A DNA stretch of 49,947 bases, from contig CANQJS010000010.1 of assembly GCA_947624285.1 (NCBI GenBank), positions 1 to 49,947 of the forward strand, given 5' to 3'. Both the position numbers and the translations under genes were made by a program. Positions 1 through 7,980 of this stretch are shown here, one piece after another (position 1 is the stretch's first letter; every line of letters starts with the position of its first letter). A model generated the notes under the pieces. That model did not search any database, was not told the origin of the DNA, and saw nothing but the letters and a program-made list of their open reading frames with translations. The stretch is from an uncultured Clostridia bacterium (lineage in GTDB: Bacteria > Bacillota > Clostridia > Oscillospirales > Acutalibacteraceae).

Positions 1-79
1 TATTTTGTTTTGAAAAGAAAAAATATATCGCTAAGCCGCTGCTTTTTCACCTCCCTTGCGGCATAACTTAAAATAAAAA

Positions 80-104
80 GCGCCGCTAATTTTTGCGGTG
101 TTTT
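80..104 (+). terminator. weak terminator-like hairpin
   Basis: A six-pair stem (CGCCGC at 81-86 with GCGGTG at 95-100, one G-U pair) encloses an 8-nt loop and is followed by TTTTCT. It could end a + strand transcript that enters from outside the window. Positions 1-115 otherwise show no gene. Confidence 0.35.
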
Positions 105-114
105 CTGTAAATGA

Positions 115-149
115 ATAAAAAAACGGCTCTTGATTTCTCAAAAGCCGTT
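115..149 (-). terminator. Rho-independent terminator of the stalk lipoprotein gene
   Basis: The perfect stem AACGGCT/AGCCGTT (122-128 and 143-149) is followed, on the minus strand, by a run of seven T residues. It sits about 33 bases beyond the stop of the minus-strand lipoprotein gene. Confidence 0.8.
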
Positions 150-181
150 GATTATTGAATATTCTGTTACTTTGCCTTCAA

Positions 182-940
182 TCACCAAAGAAGGTAGAAA
201 ACTTTTTCAGTAGCGTCATAGTAATAATATGCCTCTTTCGGCGGACCTTGCGGGTAAAAAGCTTTGTCAAAAAACAGGTCAACTTCTGCTTTACCATGGC
301 GAATGTTGTATTCCAGATTATTTGGATCCGCCCAGTCATCGAATGTCCAACCAGCGGGAATATGATTTGGATCTTCGGGATCATACATAAGGGGCTCATC
401 GCTCCTGCCGGGCAGAGGATAATATTTTTCGTTGAGCGTTATCCCTCTGCTCTTGATGTAAGCGTTTACCTCTGCCTGTACCTGCTGCGGTGTCAGCTTC
501 CTTTTGGTTGTCGTCGGTTTCTTGGTGGTTGTGGGCTTCTTTGTTGTGGCAGCCTTTTTGGTCGTTGTAACCGGCTTCTTAGTTGTGGTCACTTTCTTTG
601 TCGTGGTCACCGCTTTTTTGGTAGTGGCAACAGGCTTCTTCGTGGTCGTTTCTTTCTTCGTGGTCGTTTCGGTCTTTTTCGTTGTTGCCTCGGTAGGCTT
701 CTGCGCTTCGCTCTGCTCTTTGTTATCGGCGGGCTCATCGGCGGGCTGCTCATCGGCCGCCGCCGTGTCCGTGGGCTTTTCCTCTACACCGATCTGAGCA
801 TCAACGGGAGTAAGCGTATCGCTCGCCTGTTCCGTAGGCGGGGCGGTCGTGTTCTCGTTCGTGCCTTGAGCCGAACAGCTCGCGAATATCATCGCACCGA
901 TTATCATCGCGCATATTATCGCTATAACCTTCTTGTTCAT
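182..940 (-). CDS. lipoprotein with a Thr/Lys-repeat stalk
   Basis: Predicted surface lipoprotein of 252 aa, function unknown. A 21-residue signal peptide ends in the lipobox IFASC, so Cys22 would be lipidated. An acidic Pro/Glu/Asp-rich stretch follows, then about 75 residues of degenerate TTKK/TTKKP repeats, a pattern typical of extended wall-spanning stalks. The C-terminal ~100 residues are non-repetitive and rich in Tyr, Trp and Pro; I do not recognise the domain. The start at 940 is chosen because GGAG lies at normal spacing before it; the in-frame ATG at 967 lacks a site and would add nine residues ahead of the signal peptide. The gene is a single-gene unit with its own terminator. The Lys-rich repeats may bind anionic wall polymer, but that is inference. 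Confidence 0.75.
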   Translation of the reverse strand: MNKKVIAIICAMIIGAMIFASCSAQGTNENTTAPPTEQASDTLTPVDAQIGVEEKPTDTAAADEQPADEPADNKEQSEAQKPTEATTKKTETTTKKETTTKKPVATTKKAVTTTKKVTTTKKPVTTTKKAATTKKPTTTKKPTTTKRKLTPQQVQAEVNAYIKSRGITLNEKYYPLPGRSDEPLMYDPEDPNHIPAGWTFDDWADPNNLEYNIRHGKAEVDLFFDKAFYPQGPPKEAYYYYDATEKVFYLLW

Positions 941-1078
941 AACCTTTTCTCCTTTCGGTTGCTTCAACTTAATAATATTTTATAAATTTCCCATTGTCAA
1001 ATGTGTTACTGAAAATATATAAAATTAGGCGCTTTCTGTGAAAAAATACGGTCTTTGCTACGCAATTCAAATATGCTC

Positions 1079-1107
1079 TTGACAAAAAGCGTTATCCGCT
1101 TTACAAT
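1079..1107 (+). promoter_or_regulatory. promoter of the putative antitoxin RNA
   Basis: TTGACA (1079-1084) and TACAAT (1102-1107) are 17 bp apart. No ORF follows; transcription would begin near 1114 and run about 90 nt into the hairpin at 1158-1203. Confidence 0.75.
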
Positions 1108-1112
1108 ATAAG

Positions 1113-1205
1113 TGAACAGGGAGCTTTCCGATAGACGGTTAGCCCCGGTGTTGAGTTAAAGAAATAACTGCTTCCGTAAGCTGTTGGCGGTTATTTCTTT
1201 TTTAT
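1113..1205 (+). ncRNA. putative type I antitoxin small RNA
   Basis: The RNA is predicted from a near-consensus promoter just upstream and an intrinsic terminator at 1158-1203. It would be about 90 nt and non-coding. It converges with the mRNA of the tiny toxin ORF on the other strand and is antisense to its 3' end, including the last codons, the layout of Fst/RNAII-type loci. Its 5' part (AGGGAGCT, then an ACGGTTA-like motif) also resembles the 5' leader of the toxin mRNA in the same sense, so the two transcripts begin alike. RNA size and pairing are inferred, not measured. Confidence 0.55.
1158..1203. terminator. bidirectional terminator shared by toxin and antitoxin
   Basis: A 14-bp stem (AAAGAAATAACTGC at 1158-1171, GCGGTTATTTCTTT at 1187-1200) is U-rich at both outer ends. 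It can end the antitoxin on the + strand and the toxin mRNA on the - strand. The toxin stop codon lies inside the stem. Confidence 0.75.
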
Positions 1206-1265
1206 TGCCGTTATGTAGCCTGTGGCTGCAATTAGAATAATAACAATTACTGTCAAATATTCCAT
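1191..1265 (-). CDS. putative type I toxin, 24-residue membrane peptide
   Basis: A very short ORF starting MEYLTVIVIILIAATG, continuing YITA and ending with three Lys. It has one hydrophobic segment (residues 4-20) and a basic tail, the form of holin-like and Fst/Ldr-type toxins that insert in the membrane. Its start has an A/G-rich ribosome site (AGGGGGG), but that site lies in the hairpin CCCCT-GAA-AGGGG (about 1273-1285), so translation is probably self-inhibited. A good minus-strand promoter lies upstream and a convergent small RNA covers its 3' end. Family membership is inferred from size, composition and layout, not sequence identity. Confidence 0.6.
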   Translation of the reverse strand: MEYLTVIVIILIAATGYITAIKKK

Positions 1266-1353
1266 AGGCAACGCCCCCCTTTCAGGGGCAGGATTTAACC
1301 GCCTACCGTTATCAGTGATAGCTCCCTGCCGGACAACTTAATGCCCTGAATAA

Positions 1354-1382
1354 ATCATACTAAATACAATTTTAAAAATCAA
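1354..1382 (-). promoter_or_regulatory. promoter of the toxin mRNA
   Basis: On the minus strand TTGATT (1377-1382) and TATGAT (1354-1359) are 17 bp apart. The resulting mRNA would have a structured leader of about 80 nt before the toxin start, typical of type I toxins. Confidence 0.7.
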
Positions 1383-1456
1383 TATGTCTTTATAACTTTC
1401 TATCAATTTCATCCGCGCCGTGTTTATTTTTATCAAAATTTTCCAATATTAAGAGT

Positions 1457-2296
1457 ATGAAAGAATTACTCAAAAAAATCAGAATACGAAATAAATACGA
1501 TTTTGGATTTCTTATGAAGCCTTTGGCGGCAATATCGCTGATTTCGGCTTTTGCCTACGGTTTAAAGCTGCTTGATGTTCGGGAGGCAAAAATACTTATA
1601 CCCGCCTCTCTTTGGGCTGTTATTACCGTCTGTATGCTGATACGCGCCAAAAATCCGTATAAAAAATTGACCGTTATCCTGTTGGCTCTTGTAGGAGCGG
1701 TGCTTTATATCGGAATATATGATGAATTTGTTGTTTTCGCCGCGGAAAAATCCTCCGGCGGCGGAGTTAAGTTTGGAATGCTGAACACGATTTTTTCATC
1801 TTTCGGGCTGTATGATTATGAGGAGTTGATGCTTCGCTCTTCTTACGGCGGAGCTAAAATAATAAACGGCATTTTCGCAACGGGCGCGTCGGATATTTTT
1901 CTTCTGAATCCCGCGGGGGAGGAGGCTTCGCTTTTTCTCAGCGGAAAATATCTTTCTCTTTTTGCCGCGGCGGGCATCGCGCTTTCCCTCGGAAAACACA
2001 AAAAGGAAGTCCTTTTTATCACCCTGTTTGCGTTTCTCACGGGGGATCTTACCGTTTTTCTTGCAATGCTGCTGCTTGTATTTACGCCGTTTTATTTTGT
2101 ATTCCTTTTGGCGGCTTTTGTCTGCTTTTTCGTAGCGTCGGTCGGCGGTCTTAAATACGGCTTTTCCGTGAACGCCTCTGTTTTTGAATTATTCAAATAT
2201 AACGATAATATTTTGTATTTTCTTATCCTCGGCGTTTTTATCTGCGCAGTGACCTATTATTTCTCACGACTTGTAAAAGAAAAGAAAAAATGGTAA
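1457..2296 (+). CDS. polytopic membrane protein resembling a degenerate PTS EIIC
   Basis: Membrane protein of 279 aa with about 7-8 hydrophobic segments. From about residue 110 to 255 the order of motifs follows glucose/GlcNAc-type PTS EIIC proteins: a small-residue stretch, SGKYLSLFAAAGIALSL (compare the GKY/FPIMMFGLPAAALAMY region), a charged KHKKE turn, FLTG, then LKYGFSVNASVFELFKY (compare the GIRHGFGFSAGLIDYVL region). The sugar-contacting GITEPIEF motif is replaced by TGDLTVFLAM and no EIIB domain is present, so transport by phosphorylation is unlikely. It may be a decayed or repurposed relative. The relationship was judged by eye and needs a profile search. The ribosome site is weak. 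It lies 13 bases upstream of the AlkD-like gene and may be co-transcribed with it. Confidence 0.5.
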   Translation: MKELLKKIRIRNKYDFGFLMKPLAAISLISAFAYGLKLLDVREAKILIPASLWAVITVCMLIRAKNPYKKLTVILLALVGAVLYIGIYDEFVVFAAEKSSGGGVKFGMLNTIFSSFGLYDYEELMLRSSYGGAKIINGIFATGASDIFLLNPAGEEASLFLSGKYLSLFAAAGIALSLGKHKKEVLFITLFAFLTGDLTVFLAMLLLVFTPFYFVFLLAAFVCFFVASVGGLKYGFSVNASVFELFKYNDNILYFLILGVFICAVTYYFSRLVKEKKKW

Positions 2297-2309
2297 TATC
2301 ATTTTGGTG

Positions 2310-2975
2310 ATGAAAATGAATGTCAGGCAAGAGCTGTTTAATAACCGTGATTTGAAGTATAAGGATTTTCACAGCGCTCTTTTGCCGAATATCGATGCAA
2401 ACAGAGTTATCGGCGTGAGAATACCCGTATTGCGAAAAATGGCGAAACGCCTCGAAAACGATGATTTCGATTGGGAATATTACGAGGAGCAAATGCTTCA
2501 CGGCTTTTATATCGGCTATGCAAGGCTCGGCTTTGAGGAACGCCTTATGCTGCTGAAACGCTTTATTCCGAAAATCGACAATTGGGCTGTGTGCGACTGC
2601 GTTTGCTCTACTCTTAAATTCATTCAAAAAGACAGGGCGGCGTTTCTTGATTTTCTTCAAAAATATATGTTTTCCGACAGCGAATTTGAAAGACGCTTTG
2701 CAACGGTAATTCTTATGGACTACTATCTCGATGATGAATACGCCGAATTTGCCATTGATTATTTTAAAAATACCGACTCGGATCTATACTATGTAAATAT
2801 GGCGGCGGCTTGGGCGCTTTCTACCGCTTTTGTGAAATATCCGAAAAAAGTAATGCCGCTTATCGAAAACGGTGTTTTGCACGGCGATATACATAATATG
2901 ACTATCTCCAAAATCCGCGACAGCCTGCGGGTCGACAGGGAAACGAAGGAATATCTGAAAACCTTGAGAAGATAA
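2310..2975 (+). CDS. AlkD-like DNA alkylation repair protein
   Basis: A 221-aa all-helical HEAT-like protein of the DNA alkylation repair (AlkD/AlkC-like) family. Family features visible include an N-terminal IDANRVIGVRIPVLRKMAKRL segment (AlkD proteins carry a G[VI]R-PxLRxLAK motif), then IDNWAVCDCVCSTL, where the Trp and Asp match the W-DxxD region that contacts the lesion. AlkD removes N3- and N7-alkylated purines without base flipping. Small Firmicute homologues like this are often of unproven activity. The ATG at 2310 was chosen; the ATG at 2316 is equally possible, and neither has a strong ribosome site. Confidence 0.8.
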   Translation: MKMNVRQELFNNRDLKYKDFHSALLPNIDANRVIGVRIPVLRKMAKRLENDDFDWEYYEEQMLHGFYIGYARLGFEERLMLLKRFIPKIDNWAVCDCVCSTLKFIQKDRAAFLDFLQKYMFSDSEFERRFATVILMDYYLDDEYAEFAIDYFKNTDSDLYYVNMAAAWALSTAFVKYPKKVMPLIENGVLHGDIHNMTISKIRDSLRVDRETKEYLKTLRR

Positions 2976-3005
2976 CGGAAAATATTTTACTCAAGGCATA
3001 AAAAT

Positions 3006-3041
3006 ACCGACTGTTCTTTTTTATTTGAACAGTCGGTTTTC
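3006..3041. terminator. bidirectional terminator between alkD-like and murC
   Basis: The perfect 11-bp stem ACCGACTGTTC/GAACAGTCGGT (3006-3016, 3027-3037) has a T-rich run on both sides. It serves the two convergent genes. Confidence 0.85.
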
Positions 3042-3059
3042 TATAATATTTACAACAAG

Positions 3060-4433
3060 TTATTTCAACTTTTCAACAAGCATTCTCGAAACCTTGTAAA
3101 CATCTCCGCAGCCGAGGGTTATTACCATATCTCCGTCCTCACAGTGTTCGGCAAGATAATCGGCTATATCGGAAAGCTTATCTATCTGTATGCAGTCGGG
3201 TATCTTATTTGAAAGGTCGGTCGCCTTTATACCTATGGTATTTACCTCGCGGCTGCCCATAATTTCCGAAACAACGCACTTGTCGGCTATCTGAAGCACC
3301 CTTGCGAAATCATCAAGCAACTTCGCCGTGCGTGAGAAAGTGAAAGGCTGATGTACCGCCCAAACTCTTTTATAACCCATTTTCATGGCGGCGTTGAGAG
3401 TTACCTCGATTTCCTTGGGATGGTGGGCATAGTCGTCAACTATCGTAACGCCTCTGTAAGTTCCTTTCAGCTCAAAGCGCCTGCCCGCGCCTTTAAATTC
3501 TTTCAGAGCTTTTCGTATGCTCTCAATATCGGCGCCGCTCTCATATCCTGCGGCAAATGCCGCAAGCGAATTTAGAATATTATGGCTTCCCGGTACGGAT
3601 ATCTCAATATGCGTAATAAATTCTCCGTTGTGATAAGCGTCATAATCAGAATGAAATCCGCCCGGAACATTTATATTTTTTGCCTGCCAGTCGCATCCGT
3701 CACTCTTGCCGAAAGAAATAAGCCGCTTTCCCTCAATGCCTTTTAGCGTATCAACCGTGTTTTCGTCATCGCCGTTATATATAATGGTTTTCGTTGTGTT
3801 TTCGCAGAATTTTCTGAAAGACTTTTTTATATTTTCAAGATTTTTAAAGAAATCAAGATGATCCTCGTCTATGTTAAGCACAACAGCCATATCGGCGTTC
3901 ATATGAAGAAATGTGTTGTTGAATTCACAGGACTCGCATACAAAATTTTGACTTTTTCCGTATCTGCCGTAGGCATCGATTGCGGGCAGTTTTCCGCCGA
4001 TGACCGCGCTGGGGTCAAGCCCCGCCTCAAGAAGTATCTGAGTCGTCATTGAAGTGACGGTGGTTTTTCCGTGAGTGCCGCACACGCCTATGCAGTTTGA
4101 AAATATTCTGCTGAGCGCACCGAGAGCTTCCGCTCGCTCGAATGTGGGGAAATTTTGCTTCGCGTATTCAAGCTCCTCATTGCCGTCGAGTATAGCGTTT
4201 GTGTATATTACCAAATCCACATCTTCGGCGATGTTTTCCTTAACCTGCCCGAGAAATACCCTTGCGCCCTCTTTTTCAACTCGGCGAAAGGTCTCCGTAT
4301 CGTTATTGTCAGAGCCTGTGACAGAGTAGCCGAGGGATAAAAGTATCTCCGCCACCGGGCACATCCCCGCGCCGCCGATGCCGATAAAATGAACTTTTTT
4401 TGATTTTTTCAGCGCTTCGTCTATATTTTTCAA
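3060..4433 (-). CDS. murC: UDP-N-acetylmuramate--L-alanine ligase MurC
   Basis: Cytoplasmic ATP-dependent ligase that adds L-Ala to UDP-MurNAc, the first step of the peptidoglycan stem peptide. It has the N-terminal Rossmann motif HFIGIGGAGM, the Mur ligase P-loop GVCGTHGKTTVTSM, central ESCEFNNTFLH and NIDEDHLDFF, and a C-terminal VDDYAHHPKEI motif. The start is placed at the TTG at 4433 because GGGAGG lies 7 bases upstream; an upstream ATG at 4466 has no site and adds residues unlike the family. That gives 457 aa, the usual length. A TATAAT-like -10 box (4478-4483) with a weak -35 lies upstream. The gene stands alone and diverges from dpaA. Confidence 0.95.
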   Translation of the reverse strand: MKNIDEALKKSKKVHFIGIGGAGMCPVAEILLSLGYSVTGSDNNDTETFRRVEKEGARVFLGQVKENIAEDVDLVIYTNAILDGNEELEYAKQNFPTFERAEALGALSRIFSNCIGVCGTHGKTTVTSMTTQILLEAGLDPSAVIGGKLPAIDAYGRYGKSQNFVCESCEFNNTFLHMNADMAVVLNIDEDHLDFFKNLENIKKSFRKFCENTTKTIIYNGDDENTVDTLKGIEGKRLISFGKSDGCDWQAKNINVPGGFHSDYDAYHNGEFITHIEISVPGSHNILNSLAAFAAGYESGADIESIRKALKEFKGAGRRFELKGTYRGVTIVDDYAHHPKEIEVTLNAAMKMGYKRVWAVHQPFTFSRTAKLLDDFARVLQIADKCVVSEIMGSREVNTIGIKATDLSNKIPDCIQIDKLSDIADYLAEHCEDGDMVITLGCGDVYKVSRMLVEKLK

Positions 4434-4521
4434 GAGAAAACCTCCCGTGTTTATATTGTTTAACATTTCGCATAGATATTATACTACCGTTTTCCGTAAA
4501 AATAAACACTTTACTTTATTA

Positions 4522-4548
4522 ACAACGAAAAAATTTGCGCATAGTATG
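4522..4548 (+). promoter_or_regulatory. possible mother-cell (SigK/SigE-like) promoter of dpaAB
   Basis: AC at 4522-4523 and CATAGTATG starting at 4540 are 16 bp apart and resemble the SigK pattern AC-N16-CATAnnnTA; there is no good vegetative promoter here. Dipicolinate synthase is made in the mother cell in Bacillus and Clostridium, so the fit is plausible but the motif is short. Confidence 0.35.
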
Positions 4549-4569
4549 AATTGAAACCGAGGTGTCAAT

Positions 4570-5298
4570 ATGAGATTAAATAAATTTTCCGTTCCTTTTA
4601 CCGAGGATAAAAGAATGATATACGCAAAGGAATATCTTGAAAAGAAAGGCTTTGAATACACGCAAAAAACCGAGGACAGCGATTTTGTGCTTTTGCCCGT
4701 AAGCTCGAAAAAGCATATGTTTAAGGGGCTTGAGGACAAGGTGGTTTTCTACGGAATGTGTGATTACAAAAGCGGCTATGATTATATGAAATATGAAAGC
4801 TATGTACTTAAAAACGCTTTTCTTACGGCTGAGGGAGCCGTCACTCTCATAGAGGAAAACACCAATTATTCGCTTTTCAGGGCAAATGTTCTTATCATCG
4901 GCTACGGCAGGATAGGCAAGGCGCTGCACAAAATACTCAAAGGCTACGGCGCTGATATTACGGTTTGCTCACGGAGCAAGGAATCCGAGGCGGAATGTGT
5001 TTTCAACGGAGCGCGCCATATAAGCTTTGATGAGCTGAAAAAAGACAACGCCGCGGAGATCATAATAAATACCGTTCCGCACACGGTGCTTACAAAGGCG
5101 GAGCTGTCTGCGATAAGAAAGGACGCCGTGATACTTGACCTTGCGTCCTTCCCCGGCGGAATCGACACGCTTGTTGCCGACAGTATGGGACTTTTGGTGC
5201 TTAACGGCAGCAGAATGCCCGCAAGATACGCCGAAAAGACCGCGGGATACCTGATAGGCGAAGCGGTTTCAGATATAATTGAGGAGGAATTTGTTTGA
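4570..5298 (+). CDS. dpaA: dipicolinate synthase subunit A
   Basis: The NAD(P)-binding subunit of dipicolinate synthase, which oxidises dihydrodipicolinate (or its hydroxylated precursor) to dipicolinic acid for spore-core dehydration. A short N-terminal region precedes the Rossmann motif VLIIGYGRIGKALHKIL (about residues 107-123), then SRSKESEAE, INTVPHTVL, LDLASFPGGID and NGSRMPARYAEKTAGYLI, all characteristic of DpaA. At 242 aa it is shorter than the Bacillus subtilis protein (about 297 aa); the shortening is in the N-terminal half. GAGGTG lies 7 bases before the ATG. It overlaps dpaB by 4 bases. Confidence 0.92.
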   Translation: MRLNKFSVPFTEDKRMIYAKEYLEKKGFEYTQKTEDSDFVLLPVSSKKHMFKGLEDKVVFYGMCDYKSGYDYMKYESYVLKNAFLTAEGAVTLIEENTNYSLFRANVLIIGYGRIGKALHKILKGYGADITVCSRSKESEAECVFNGARHISFDELKKDNAAEIIINTVPHTVLTKAELSAIRKDAVILDLASFPGGIDTLVADSMGLLVLNGSRMPARYAEKTAGYLIGEAVSDIIEEEFV

Positions 5299-5858
5299 AG
5301 ATCGGATACGCGCTCACAGGCTCCTTCTGCACCTTTTCAAAGGCGATAGACGCGCTGAAAGAGCTTGTCACGCAGGGGTATGATGTTTACCCGATTATGA
5401 GTGAAACCGCATATAATACCGATACTCGTTTCGGTTACGCAAAGGATATACAGGATGAAATAACGGCAATAACAGGGCACAGCATAATTCATAAAATCGA
5501 GCAGGCAGAGCCTATCGGTCCTAAGAAAATGCTCGATATACTCTGCATCGTTCCCTGCACGGGAAATACGCTCGCGAAGCTTGCCAACGGCATTGCCGAT
5601 ACGGCGGTTACAATGGCGGCGAAAAGCCATCTTCGCAATTCAAGGCCTGTAATAATCGGCGTTTCCACAAACGATGCGCTCGGCGGGGCGGCTAAAAATA
5701 TAGGCAGCCTTATGAATTACAAAAACTATTATTTTGTTCCGTTCGGTATGGATGATTGCATTCATAAAACCAAATCAATGGTCTGCGATTTTTCACTTGT
5801 GCCGGATACAGTTAAAAAGGTTGAAAACGGAGAGGAAATATTAAAAAAAATATTTTAA
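5295..5858 (+). CDS. dpaB: dipicolinate synthase subunit B (flavoprotein)
   Basis: The 187-aa partner of DpaA, of the flavoprotein/DfrA-Coenzyme A decarboxylase fold. Motifs include GYALTGSFCTFSKAIDAL at the N-terminus, IVPCTGNTLAKLANGIADTAVTMAAKSHLRN and VIIGVSTNDALGG in the middle. The TTG start at 5295 overlaps the dpaA stop (TTGA) and has GAGGAGG just upstream, so translation is coupled. Both subunits are needed for dipicolinate in the mother cell. It marks the organism as a spore former. Confidence 0.92.
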   Translation: MKIGYALTGSFCTFSKAIDALKELVTQGYDVYPIMSETAYNTDTRFGYAKDIQDEITAITGHSIIHKIEQAEPIGPKKMLDILCIVPCTGNTLAKLANGIADTAVTMAAKSHLRNSRPVIIGVSTNDALGGAAKNIGSLMNYKNYYFVPFGMDDCIHKTKSMVCDFSLVPDTVKKVENGEEILKKIF

Positions 5859-5867
5859 TGAAATATG

Positions 5868-5897
5868 TTGACTTTTGCGGAAAATTTGATATATTAA
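5868..5897 (+). promoter_or_regulatory. promoter of the pot operon
   Basis: TTGACT (5868-5873) is followed at 16 bp by TATATT (5890-5895), or at 18 bp by TATTAA. It lies directly after the dpaB stop and before the leader hairpin. Confidence 0.55.
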
Positions 5898-5928
5898 AAT
5901 CATCGGCAAAAAATTTTCACACTATCAT

Positions 5929-5981
5929 AAAACAGCATAAAATGAGGTTATTCGCAGTATCTTCATTTTCTGCTGTTTTTA
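5929..5981 (+). terminator. leader hairpin with U tract (dpaB terminator or pot attenuator)
   Basis: The stem AAAACAGCA/TGCTGTTTT (5929-5937, 5971-5979) continues inward as TAAAATGA against TTCATTTT and is followed by T residues. It lies after the likely pot promoter, so it may attenuate potABCD as well as end dpaB transcripts. Confidence 0.65.
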
Positions 5982-6029
5982 ATGTATGAAAGAATTGCCG
6001 AAATCGGGTTACAAAGAGGAAGTGCATAA

Positions 6030-7169
6030 TTGGAAAAACTGATCGTTCTTAAGGATGTTACCGTAAAATACGGCAGTAATGTAGTACTTGATAATCTTAA
6101 TCTGTATATCAATAAAAAAGAGTTTATAACGCTGCTCGGTCCTTCCGGCTGTGGCAAGACCACCACGCTACGCTGTATCGCCGGCTTTATCGAGCCTGAC
6201 GAGGGCGAGGTCATTTTTGAGGATAAGGTCATAAATGATGTCCCGCCGCACAAGCGAAAGGTCAACACGATTTTCCAGCGTTATGCTCTTTTTTCTCATT
6301 TAAATGTATATGAAAATATAGCTTTCGGTCCTGAAATTCAGAAGATGCCTAAATCCGAGATAAGAAAAACAGTTGCCGAAATGCTTGAGCTTGTAAATCT
6401 CAAGGGCTTTGAAAAAAGGTCTATCGACAGCCTTTCGGGCGGTCAGCAGCAGCGCGTGGCGATAGCAAGGGCGCTTGCCAACAAGCCGCATGTGCTGCTT
6501 CTTGACGAGCCTCTCGGCGCGCTTGATTTAAAGCTTCGCAAGGATATGCAAAAGGAATTGAAGGCTATTCAAAAAAGGCTTGGAATAACCTTTATTTATG
6601 TTACCCACGACCAGGAGGAGGCTCTTTCTATGAGCGACACGGTCGTGGTAATGGATAAGGGCAAGATACAGCAGATAGGAACGCCCGAGGAAGTATATAA
6701 CGAGCCCGTGAACGCCTTTGTAGCCGATTTTATCGGCGAGTCAAACATAGTTGACGCCGTTATGATAAAGGATTATCTCGTCAGCTTTCAGGGCTCTGTT
6801 TTCGACTGCCTTGACAAGGGCTTTGAGCCCAACGAGCCTGCCGAGGCGGTAGTCCGCCCTGAGGATATAAAAATATGCGAGGTTGGGGCTAAGGACAGCC
6901 TTACCGGAGTTGTTACCGATGTTGTGTTCAAGGGCACATTCTATGAGATCTTCGTTGATGTAAACGGCTTTATATGGCTTATTCAAACAACGGAATTTCA
7001 CGATATAGGCGAAACGATAGGAATGTATATTGAGCCCGACGCTATCCATGTTATGAAACGCAGTGAATACAGCGGCGAGTTTGGAGATTATTCCTTCTTC
7101 TCCGATGAATTTGAGCATATCAACGATGCCGATTATGATTGGGAGGCGGAAGATGAGACAAAATCGTAA
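6030..7169 (+). CDS. potA: spermidine/putrescine ABC transporter ATPase PotA
   Basis: The nucleotide-binding subunit of a polyamine importer, 379 aa. It has Walker [10 protein letters not shown] (about residues 38-46), a Q-loop at FQRYALF, signature [15 protein letters not shown], Walker [13 protein letters not shown] and the switch His in [15 protein letters not shown]-type regulatory domain follows (about residues 245-345). An acidic tail of ~30 residues ending in [10 protein letters not shown] extends past the usual end. The TTG start is supported by GAGGAAG upstream; no ATG is nearby. It overlaps potB by 17 bases. Confidence 0.93.
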   Translation: MEKLIVLKDVTVKYGSNVVLDNLNLYINKKEFITLLGPSGCGKTTTLRCIAGFIEPDEGEVIFEDKVINDVPPHKRKVNTIFQRYALFSHLNVYENIAFGPEIQKMPKSEIRKTVAEMLELVNLKGFEKRSIDSLSGGQQQRVAIARALANKPHVLLLDEPLGALDLKLRKDMQKELKAIQKRLGITFIYVTHDQEEALSMSDTVVVMDKGKIQQIGTPEEVYNEPVNAFVADFIGESNIVDAVMIKDYLVSFQGSVFDCLDKGFEPNEPAEAVVRPEDIKICEVGAKDSLTGVVTDVVFKGTFYEIFVDVNGFIWLIQTTEFHDIGETIGMYIEPDAIHVMKRSEYSGEFGDYSFFSDEFEHINDADYDWEAEDETKS

Positions 7170-7980
7170 ATCCTCTCTGCTCGATAAGCCGTATCTTGTT
7201 TGGGCGCTGCTTTTCATAATCGTGCCCCTGATAATGGTTTTGTATTATTCCTTAACGGATTCTTCGGGGAATTTCACATTAAAATATATTCAAACTCTGC
7301 CGGCATACACCTCCACGATTCTGCTGTCCGTGCTTTACGGAATTTTCGCGACCGTCATATGCCTGCTGATAGGTTATCCCGCGGCTTATTTTATTTCAAA
7401 GGTTAAAATGAGCAGTCAGGCAATGATGGTATTGCTTATTATGCTGCCGATGTGGATGAATTTTCTTATAAGAACTTATTCGCTTATGACTATTTTGGGC
7501 GAAACGGGGATAATCAACACTTTTCTGACCTCGATTGGTCTAAAGCCGCTTGAAATGCTTAACACGGGCGGTGCGGTAATGCTTGGAATGGTGTATAATT
7601 TCCTGCCGTTTATGATACTGCCCATTTATTCCGTTATAACAAAAATGGATCATTCTCTTATCGAGGCGGCGCAGGATCTTGGTTCAAACAGCTTTAATGT
7701 GTTCAGGCGCGTTACTCTGCCGCTTTCACTTCCCGGTGTTCTTAGCGGCATCACCATGGTTTTTGTGCCCTGCGTTTCCACCTTCTATATTACGCAGAAA
7801 TTAGGCGGCGGGCGCATTGTGCTCATAGGCGATGTTATTGAAACGCAGTTTCAAAGCGCCAATAACTACAACCTCGGCGCAAGCCTTTCTTTCGTATTGA
7901 TGATCCTTATGCTCATTTGTCTCGGCGTGATGAATTATCTCGGCGCTGATAATGAAAACGAGGGGGGTATGATAATATGA
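7153..7980 (+). CDS. potB: spermidine/putrescine ABC permease PotB
   Basis: Inner-membrane permease of 275 aa with six predicted helices and the binding-protein-dependent transport motif [25 protein letters not shown] (EAA loop) that docks on PotA. The ATG at 7153 is preferred over an upstream in-frame start because GGGAGGCGG stands 5-8 bases before it and the upstream 30 residues do not look like a membrane protein start. It overlaps potA at its 5' end and potC at its 3' end (4 bases). Confidence 0.93.
   Translation: MRQNRKSSLLDKPYLVWALLFIIVPLIMVLYYSLTDSSGNFTLKYIQTLPAYTSTILLSVLYGIFATVICLLIGYPAAYFISKVKMSSQAMMVLLIMLPMWMNFLIRTYSLMTILGETGIINTFLTSIGLKPLEMLNTGGAVMLGMVYNFLPFMILPIYSVITKMDHSLIEAAQDLGSNSFNVFRRVTLPLSLPGVLSGITMVFVPCVSTFYITQKLGGGRIVLIGDVIETQFQSANNYNLGASLSFVLMILMLICLGVMNYLGADNENEGGMII

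Noticed and set aside
1-50. A minus-strand frame opening at a GTG near 50 and leaving the window
   Set aside because: The GGGAGG lies directly against the GTG with no spacing and only ~16 codons are visible, so no gene can be supported.
155-985. A 276-codon ORF on the + strand
   Set aside because: It is the antisense of the Thr/Lys-repeat lipoprotein, which has a signal peptide, ribosome site and terminator; the + strand version is low-complexity Val/Phe/Gly and Arg-rich.
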